This document shows positions 56,467-64,000 of a stretch of 64,000 bases of DNA, one piece after another (the first letter of the stretch is position 1; every line of letters begins with the position of its first letter). Source of the stretch: Dryas octopetala (Eukaryota; Streptophyta; Magnoliopsida; Rosales; Rosaceae). The stretch covers positions 17,835,738 to 17,899,737 of the forward strand of contig OY992833.1 of NCBI GenBank assembly GCA_963921425.1, written 5' to 3'. The translations under genes and the position numbers were made by a program. The notes beneath the pieces were generated by a model. It did no database searches and was not told the DNA's origin. It saw only the letters and a list, made by a program, of their open reading frames with translations.

Positions 56467-59161
56467 CTACTTATTGCACACAACTATGGAAGAGAGTTGG
56501 GGATCAGAAGCTCCACTGATAACAGCACCCTTGCTTCTAACATCTAGCAGATAATCCAAAGCTTTTTTTGTGATAATCTCCCCAGGGATCATTACTGGAA
56601 TCCCAGGTGGGTATGGACATATAAGCTCTCCACAAACTTCCCCAAGGCTGTTTTCAATACTCACTCTCCTTTTACCATTGAAAAAGGCATCTCTAGGAAT
56701 TAAGCTTGTCTTAATATCTGCAAAGAGTGCAGAATGACCACCGTCCGCCTTCCTCTTAGCAGCCCAAGTTGATGCAGAAGCGGCTGCTAGATGCTTTATT
56801 CCTGACACTAGCCTCTGGACATGCTCTCTGCAGGTTCCAAGGTTAATTGCAAAAGTAATGGATTGGGTTTCAGCAAGTTCACAAATGATTTCATGATCCT
56901 TATATAAAATTTCATCAGCTTCGTAGCCAGACAAGCCAAGCTGTTGAAATCCTAGGGTAAGCCGCAAGGGATCAATTGCAGGGAAGTTAGGGAAGCTTGG
57001 AACATCAAGCACTGAAACACCTGAAATCTTTCTTATCATATTCTTAGCTTCAATAGCCAATTGCAATGCCTTTTCAAAAATAGTTTCTGGATTTTCACTA
57101 ATTTGAGCTCTAGCAGCATCTAATGATGCCAAAAGCAGATAACTAGGACTACTACTTTGAAGTGTTTGAAGACATCTAGAAATTGTTTCTCTATCTACTA
57201 GACTCCCTGACATGTGCAGCATTGATGACTGTGTGAGCGAGCAAAGAACCTTGTGAGTGGATTGTACAGCTAAATCAACACCTTGCTGCATGGCTGAATT
57301 TGGCATCCGGGGATGAAATCCTAGATGTGCCCCATGTGCCTCATCAACAATCACAGGAATTCCACGAGAATGGCACAATTCAGTTATCTTGCTCAAGTTG
57401 CTACATATACCATGATAAGTGGGAGAAGTGACGAAAACTGCAGCTGGTTTTTGCCCTTCTTGCTCCACTTCCTTGATTGCTCTTTCTACCTGTTATAACA
57501 GCTAGTTTAGTTCATATACAGAAATAGAAATAGAATAGCTGTATAATGTCAACATGGAAGGGGGAAAGAGCTCATCATAATAATTTTTGCTTTTATAAAC
57601 ATCTTTTAATTGTTAAAAGAAACTTTTTATATTTGAGCAACAACATACCAAATCTTTACAGATTAATGCTTTGGAAGGTAACACAGTAGCCATGTAATGT
57701 CATTTTAAAATTTAAAGTAATAACCATAACATTCATTGCATGTAGACTTGCCTGTGAAGGAGTGACCCCACCAGCAATGTTCCAGTCAAAATTGTAATCA
57801 GGGATGATGTACTTAGGTACTGCACCAGACATTATCATAGCAGATACAGCTGATATATGGGAATTGCGAGGGAGAATTAAAATTTCTCCAGGGGAACATG
57901 TAGCCATTATTGCTGCCTGAATTCCGCACGTGGTACCCCCTACAAGGAACCATGTCTGCAATGAACCAAAGAGTTTTGCTGCCTGTTGTTGTGCATCTAA
58001 AATGGGTCCTTTCGGAGAAAAGAGGTCGTCAAGCTCCGGAAGCTCAGGTAAATCATGAACGAATGGTTTTAAACCAATAAGCTGAGTTAAAGACGATGGC
58101 GCAGCTCGACCTCTGTTGTGCCCAGGGAAGTGAAAGGTAGCAGCACTTTGTTCAGCTGAAGCCTTCAATGCATTAACAAGTGGAGGGGAACTCTCCCGCT
58201 GAGATATCTGAGAGTTGGAAATGACAATCTCATCCTTTGTGGCAGACCTGGTTTTTCCTATCTGAACAGTTCTACTTATTTTAACTTGCTTCTTGTTTGG
58301 CTCTAAATTGCTACCTTCCTACAAGAAAATTCAAAGAGTTAACCCTAAAAAAGAAAAATGCAACACAACAACTTCTGAAAAATAAATTAGCACATGCACT
58401 CTTCGATTTAAATAGACAAGGTTCAAATCTGACATGCTTCTCTTTTAAAAGATGAGGGTACCGTGACCCCACTCTTTCCTTGAGGGGGGCAAACACCGGG
58501 ACAGTTTGGATGCCCCTATAGCATGCGGCAGGTCAGCCCAATAGTTATGAGAAACATTATTATAGTAGAGCTGACTCCAAGGTTGGGTAAAGTCAAACTT
58601 GGGACCTATGCTTCCTGTGGCACACTCCAGTGCCATATGAGCAACCTCATGGGCTTAAATATTGAGATCACAGTGATGGCATGCCTAATTATTGTCTCCT
58701 ACATTACTACCTATAAGAATTACCTCCAGTCCATCTGTGGCCTCCATTGATGTCCTCCTTTTTACTCTCATTCATGACAAATAAAGTCTTGAGCCAGATT
58801 ACACTTGTTTCATAAGTTTGTTTGGAAAATTTTTCTAACATTAAACAAACCATGCCGAGAAATCAGTTTCCAGCTCCAAAAGCCTATGGCCAATATGTGC
58901 AGCTAACAAATTCACAAGAAACATACAACAACTTTTTTTCTAAATAAAGCAAACAATTGGTTTTTAATCCAACAGCCATTCAACCATAAGTCTTATCATA
59001 ACTAATCAAATCAATGCAGTAACTTCTTTCATGATTTCTAATGTCTCCAACTCCAAAAGTCCGAGCTCAATGATGGAAAAGTGATCATTGTCTAACTTAC
59101 TAACCTTTCAAAAATAAGAGCTCCACTGTACACTGTTATAAACACACAACATACTCCAAAA

Positions 59162-59192
<31 letters not shown>

Positions 59193-60143
59193 TTATTTTC
59201 AACATAGAAAACTGCTGTTTTATTTGAGCTTTACTTGGATGCATGTCAAAAACATTTCTCTCCTTTTTTTTTTTTTTTTCTGTCTTTAAAGATTTCTCGT
59301 TATTTTACAATTTCTCTTCCTTGAGTATTATATCCTATTGACAATGAATTCACAATCTCTTCAACCATCATTTTTATATGGAAATAATCCAGTCATTTAG
59401 TAAGTTACAACACAATTTGACCAATATTGACAACTCTCATTCATTCTTAAAGAAACATTGACATTTCCCAATTAATTAAAACAAATCAATTAAACGCTTT
59501 AAGGCTAAAACATATGGATATTTGATGAAAATTCAAAATTAAGGTCTAGAAACATTAAATAGCGAAAAAAAAAAATCAAATTGTAACTCATACATTTTTC
59601 ATAGCACTTATAGACCTCTACAAACAAAAGTAAAGCCCAACCATATGAAGAAGCAAAATTGATTATTTTTTCCACATACACAGGAGGGAAGAAAACACAG
59701 GACCGCAGGAACAACAAACAAGACAGCAAGAGCACATGAGAGTTCAAAATTTCAAATCGGGTTCTTTCCATTTCAGATGAATTCATAATAAAAAACCAGA
59801 AATTAAACCCTCAAAGTAACTAAAATGACAAAAAGAACAGGCATGAGGCTCAAATTTATTTTACTTTGTTTCTGGGTAGTACAGGTAAACGAGACCGTTG
59901 CAATGAGAACCATCACCAGTGGGTACTGAAACAAAAACATACCTGAGAGAGACAAGCGCTTGGTCTTCCTAGAGTCCTGAAATTCCAGGTATTGCTAAAA
60001 CCCCAATGAGCAACACTCTGCAAAAACAACACAGAGTCAGAAGACAACAACAATACGCACACCCAGTGTGGGAGAGAGAGAGAGAGTAGACTTACCAGGC
60101 TTAAGGAAGATGAGGGAGCTGAGAACATGGAAGCACTGAGCAT
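56467..60143 (-). CDS. Plastid-type Orn/Lys/Arg decarboxylase family protein, four exons
   Basis: Exons on the minus strand are 60,096-60,143, 59,943-60,017, 57,752-58,318 and 56,467-57,489, all phase 0, joining to 570 residues. Exons 1-2 give a Ser-rich leader (MLSASMFSAPSSSLSL) typical of plastid targeting. The rest is the bacterial/cyanobacterial class of PLP-dependent Orn/Lys/Arg decarboxylase: TFHFPGHNRGRA (residues 102-113), FLVGGTTCGIQAA, VIVDEAHGAHLGFHP with the PLP-ring Asp at 279, and QSTHKVL with the Schiff-base Lys at 310, then a C-terminal domain with PYPPGIPVMIPGE. Likely substrates are ornithine, lysine or arginine, feeding polyamine or cadaverine synthesis; the true substrate cannot be told from sequence. 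The third intron begins GC (CAG/GCAAGT) and ends AG. Intron 2 (58,319-59,942) holds a SINE-like insert. A hAT element begins about 200 bases upstream of the ATG. Confidence 0.9.
58400..58660 (-). mobile_element. SINE-like insert in decarboxylase intron 2
   Basis: On the minus strand, GAGGTTGCTCATATGGCA (A-box-like) is followed by AGGTCCCAAGTTTGAC (B-box-like) and a tRNA-unrelated body ending near TCATCTTTTAAAAGAG. This is the layout of a tRNA-derived SINE. A flanking duplication was not fixed. Confidence 0.45.
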
Positions 60144-60340
60144 ATTATGCAGAATTCAGTGGTGGCTGAGAGTGTGGGTGTAATTGTTACAGCGTTTACT
60201 TTCACTCTTTACCCACTACTGGTGTTGTCCAGTGTCCAGACTAAAAAACGGTGTTTGTACGTCCGGTTTATTTTTTAAGAGCCACTTCAAAAATATTTTT
60301 ACAAAAAAATGTCCAAATTAGAAGTTTGTTTTGTTTTGTT

Positions 60341-62684
60341 TAGGGCTCACCAAATAGCCCAAGGCCCGAAGCCCGCCCGGCCCATTGGGCCCGAAGCCCG
60401 ATTTGGTCCGACATTTGGGCCGGCCCGGCCCGGCCCGAAGATTTCTTGGGTTGGGCTTGGGCCATCCCCTTGAAGCCCACGGCCCGCCCAAAGCCCGGCC
60501 CGCTTAGGCCCGCCCAAAGCCCGGCCCGAAGCCCAAAGCCCGTTTAATATCTTCAATAAAAAAAAATATAGGATTTTGGCTATGTTATGAATTGAACTTG
60601 AGACCTCATAGAACAAATTTCAACTCTCAACCAACTGAGCTGACTAGTTTATTTGTCTAATTTGTGAATCATAACATATTTAATAGGTTTTTCGTTTATT
60701 TATTCTAATAAATTATTAATATGCTTATTAAGTTATTATATAATTCTATAATATTAGTAAATAGTAATAGTGTAAAGTGTAAACTATACTATGTAATACC
60801 ATAAATAATAAACTTTGAAAATTATATACAACATTACAAATTTACAACTATAATAAAACATAAATGTATATGTATATATACAACTTTTATAATACAACTA
60901 TAATTAAAGTTATTAAACCATGATTGTTCATTAATTTAATAATTTGAACCGTTCATTTTATATGTTGATAGTCAAAGATTATCCTTACAAAAAATCGGCC
61001 AAATCGGAATTCATTTATCCATTCGATTATCATTAAAAAAACCATGATCATTCATTAATTCGACCATCGTTACGTCACTTTTACATATAAATACACTTGA
61101 AGAGTTGAAGAGTATAATTCTAATAACTTTCTCGTTGAAACCTTATTGTTTTCATAATTGTGAAGACCACAACGTGATTTCAACAATCTGAGCCGTTCAT
61201 TTTCTATATTCATAGTCAAAGATCATCCTTACAAAAAATCAGCAAAATCAGAACTCATCTACCCATTCGATTATCATTAGAAAAATCACGATCGTTCATA
61301 AGTTGGACCACCATTATCTAATTTCTACATTTTCAATTGAACTAATTTTTTGCAGGGATGATCTTTGAGTGAAAAACTAAAAAATGAATGGTTCGGATCA
61401 TTGAAAACTTGGAAACACGATCGAGATGTGAGCTTCTACATATAAATACACTTGAAGAGTTGAAGAATATAATTCTAATAACTTTCCGGTTGAAACATTG
61501 TCGTTTCCATAATTGTGAAGACCACAACGTGATTTTAACAATCTTAGCCGTTCATTTTTTATGTTAATAGTCAAAAATCATCCTTACAAAAAATTGGCTA
61601 TATCGGAATTCATCTACCCATTCGATTATCATTAGAAAAACCACAATCGTTCATTAATTCGACCACCGTTATGTCACTTTTACATCTCCGATTAAGCTAA
61701 TTTTTTGCAAGAATTCTCTTTGAGTGGGGAACTAAAACTTGAACGATTCGGATCGTTGAAAACACGATCGATATGTGAACTTCTACATATAAATACACTT
61801 GAAGAGTATAATTCTAATAACTTTCTCGTTGAAACCTTGTTGTTTCCATAATTATGAAGACCACAACGTGATTTCAACAATTTGACCCGTTCATTTTCTA
61901 TGTTCATAGTCAAAGATCATCCGTACAAAAAATCGGCTAAATCGACATTCATCTACCCATTCGATCATCATTAGAAAAACCACGATCGTTCATTAATTCG
62001 ACCACCATTATGTCACTTTTACATCTCCGATTAAGCTAATTTTTTGCACGAATTATCTTTGAGTGATGAACTAAAATTTGAACGGTTCGGATCGTTGACA
62101 ACACAATTGCATCGTTTGTTTATAAAAATATGTAATAAAATATATAATAAAACATATGTACATTTATGTTTTATTATAGTTGTAATGTTGTATATAATTT
62201 TAAAAGTTTATTATTTATGGTATTACACTATTACACTATTACTAACATAATAGTATTATAGAATAACTTAATAAGCATATTAATAATTTATTGAAGTAAA
62301 CAAACGAAAAAGCTATTAAATATGTTATGATTCACAAACTTAACAAATAAACTGGTCAGCTCAGTTGGTTGAGAGTTGAAGTTTGTTATGTGAGGTCTCA
62401 TGTTCAAATCACAACATAGCTAAAATCCTATATTTTTTTTTAACATATATATGTGTCTAAACAGGCTTTGGGCCGCCCGTTTGGGCCTAGCCCGGCCCGG
62501 CCCTCCAAGCCCGCAAGCCAAAGCCCGATGGGCGGGCCTTGGGCTTGTGTATTAAAGCCCAAGTCCGGCCCGGCCTGGCCCGAAAGCCCTATTGGGCTTT
62601 TATCATTCAAGCCCGAGCCCGGCCCGAACCCGAAAAATTTGGGCCGGGCTAGCCCGGCCCGGCCCGGCCCATTGCCGACCCCTA
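60341..62684. mobile_element. Non-autonomous hAT element, 2.34 kb, upstream of the decarboxylase
   Basis: Ends TAGGGCTC and GACCCCTA with a perfect 8-bp duplication GTTTTGTT (60333-60340 and 62685-62692). Both ends carry about 200 bases of GGCCCG/AAGCCC repeats. Inside these, long subterminal inverted repeats (60,545-60,760 and 62,210-62,450) each contain a tRNA-like A box (CAGCTCAGTTGGTTGAGAG) and a weak B box (TGTTCAAATC). The core is a tandem repeat (60,940-62,100). No transposase. Confidence 0.9.
60940..62100. repeat. Tandem repeat inside the hAT element, unit about 250-355 bp
   Basis: Units are marked by CATCCTTACAAAAAATCGG-type sequence at about 60,976, 61,224, 61,579 and 61,918, each followed by CATTCGATTATCATTAGAAA and a TTGAACGGTTCGGATCGTTG-type segment. 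Spacing 248, 355 and 339 bases shows partial deletions in some units. Confidence 0.8.
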
Positions 62685-62692
62685 GTTTTGTT

Positions 62693-62921
62693 TGTTTCTT
62701 TTTGGTCACTCAAATTAGAAGTTTGTTTAACCCTTTGATTACAAAATAAAAATAAAAATCTTTAATTATAAATACAGTCATTTCAATATTTTATCGAAAA
62801 CATTATATTCATTTATCCCACTAGATGACAAAATGATTTGTGAAATTTGAAAAACTAACATAAATTTAAGTCAATTAAAGACATTTAACCTTTTTAAAAA
62901 AAATTTTAAAATTTGACCCTT
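62693..62921. other. Spacer right of the hAT element
   Basis: AT-rich, no gene or repeat seen. Confidence 0.5.
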
Positions 62922-63050
62922 TGAGTAGTGCTTGAGGAGTGTTCGAGCACTTCTTGAGGTAAGCTCGAGCACTACTTAAGAGGGGTTCGAGCATTATTCG
63001 AGGGAAATTTGAACACTTCTCAAGGGTAGATCGAGTATTATTCGAGGGTC
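62922..63050. repeat. 23-bp degenerate minisatellite built on TTCGAGCACTTCTTGAGG
   Basis: Six units of 20-23 bases, each with a TCGAG or TTGAA core followed by CACT or ATTATT and then GAGG/AAGG. Two or three scattered units recur at 63,222-63,388. Confidence 0.7.
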
Positions 63051-63398
63051 AAAATTCTAAAAAATTAAAAAAATGATTAAGTCTTTAATGGAAACCAAAA
63101 TGGGTTAGTTTTTTAAATTTTTTTATATTTTTATTGTATTTTTTATATAAAGAGTAATACTTCAATTGCAAGTATTTAAAGAACAAATGTTATATATATA
63201 GATATAGTATTCAGATAGGGTTTGTGTACTACTTAAAAGGGGTCAAAGTAGTGCTTCTATTGAAAGTATTTAAAGATCAAATGTGATTATATATATAGAT
63301 ATACTACTTGACAGAGTTTGAGTACTACTTTAGGAGGGTTCGAGCACTTCTAATTAAAGGGAGCTCGAGTACTATACGAGGGTCAAAATTCTAAAAAT
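63040..63398. repeat. Segment duplicated on the far side of the MITE at 63,399
   Basis: Bases 63,051-63,180 (AAGTCTTTAATGGAAACCAA to AATTGCAAGTATTTAAAG) recur at 63,840-63,960, and the TTTAAAGATCAAATGTGA part also at 63,260. This is a local tandem duplication into one copy of which a MITE inserted. Confidence 0.6.
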
Positions 63399-63820
63399 GG
63401 AGACTTAGAATGTAGTCCATTTTATGAGTCTATCTTAGACTAAGACCGGTAGTGATTTATAGTTTTTAATTAAGTCCTTTTATTTTTCTTCTTTGACGGC
63501 TTTGTATTAGGTTTTAACTCCAAGATTTTGGGCTCCGCCCAAAATCTCGGAGTTAAAACCTAACATACAGCCTCTACAAAGCCCACTCTACACCTTAGGA
63601 GGGGAAATACTCTTCAAATAGGGGGAAATACCCTTCAATTCAGGAAAGGCTTTATTATGAATTAAAAGAATTTTCTTATAAATTAAAAGAACTTTATTAT
63701 AAATTAAAAATATTTTTTTATAAATTATTATGAATTAAAAGAATTTTCTTATAAATTTTAAAACACCCCCGGTCTCCATCTAAAAACTGTTTTTCTAAAA
63801 GACCTAAACCTAATTATCTC
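63399..63820. mobile_element. Mutator-type MITE, family M, 422 bp
   Basis: Perfect 10-bp duplication TTCTAAAAAT at 63389-63398 and 63821-63830. Ends GGAGACTTAG and CTAATTATCTC. The body is in opposite orientation to 39,655-40,033, with the same central TTAGGTTTTAACTC hairpin. Confidence 0.88.
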
Positions 63821-64000
63821 TTCTAAAAATTTCAAAAAATAATTAAAAGTCTTTAATGGAAACTAAAATGGGTTAGATTTCCAAATTTCTATATATTATT
63901 TTTATTGTATTTTTTAATATAAATAGTAATACTTCTATTGAAAGTATTTAAAGATCAAATGTGAATATATATAGGAAACTAAATCAGAAATCGTTTGAAA

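Noticed and set aside
62341-62420. Possible tRNA gene
   Set aside because: Only A- and B-box resemblance; acceptor and anticodon stems do not form, and the same motif is inverted in the other arm of the transposon.
60347-62749. Gly/Pro-rich open frames at the two ends of the hAT element
   Set aside because: They read through GGCCCG/AAGCCC terminal repeats, not genes.

Overview
The window is nuclear DNA of a flowering plant, most likely a rosid eudicot. Rosaceae is my guess, from the style of the F-box family and of the repeats; this is inference, not proof. The evidence for a plant is spliced genes with GT-AG introns, plant-type proteins (TOM7, the complex I B15/NDUFB4 subunit, a CW-zinc-finger MBD protein, a plastid-targeted decarboxylase), CT-rich 5' leaders and a dense load of plant transposons.

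Bases 1-31,300 are an F-box cluster. Four single-exon F-box genes are intact (5004-6155 minus, 8980-10155 plus, 20835-22037 plus, 26766-27989 minus). Around them lie frameshifted, truncated and internally deleted relatives. The cluster was built by segmental duplication: block 8,461-12,430 (Y) and block 12,903-15,432 (X) recur inverted at 22,890-26,292 and 26,475-29,672, but in permuted order. In the X pair the minus copy is intact and the plus copy broken; in the Y pair it is the reverse. Intact members would act as substrate receptors of SCF ubiquitin ligases.

Bases 31,300-64,000 hold ordinary dispersed genes separated by transposons: the complex I B15 subunit (two exons, 2.4-kb intron, minus), a broken single-exon copy of acetolactate synthase small subunit, TOM7 (plus), an MBD2-like CW/MBD chromatin protein (five exons, plus) and a bacterial-type Orn/Lys/Arg decarboxylase with an N-terminal leader (four exons, one GC-AG intron, minus).

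Mobile DNA is unusually readable because many target-site duplications are intact: Mutator-like elements with 9-10 bp duplications (888-2358, 11057-11393 and its inverted copy, 39655-40033, 63399-63820), hAT-type elements with 8-bp duplications (8635-8827, 28188-28832, 40868-42237, 60341-62684), a Harbinger-like element whose terminal repeat was hit by a hAT (40854-43194), a truncated LINE with a 14-bp duplication (3817-4551) and a solo LTR (46985-47376). Two insertions are confirmed by an empty site in the paralogous arm. The strangest stretch is 37,727-39,210, an array of about fourteen short hairpins built on GTTACT...AGTAAC. I found no convincing tRNA gene, rRNA gene or CRISPR array.
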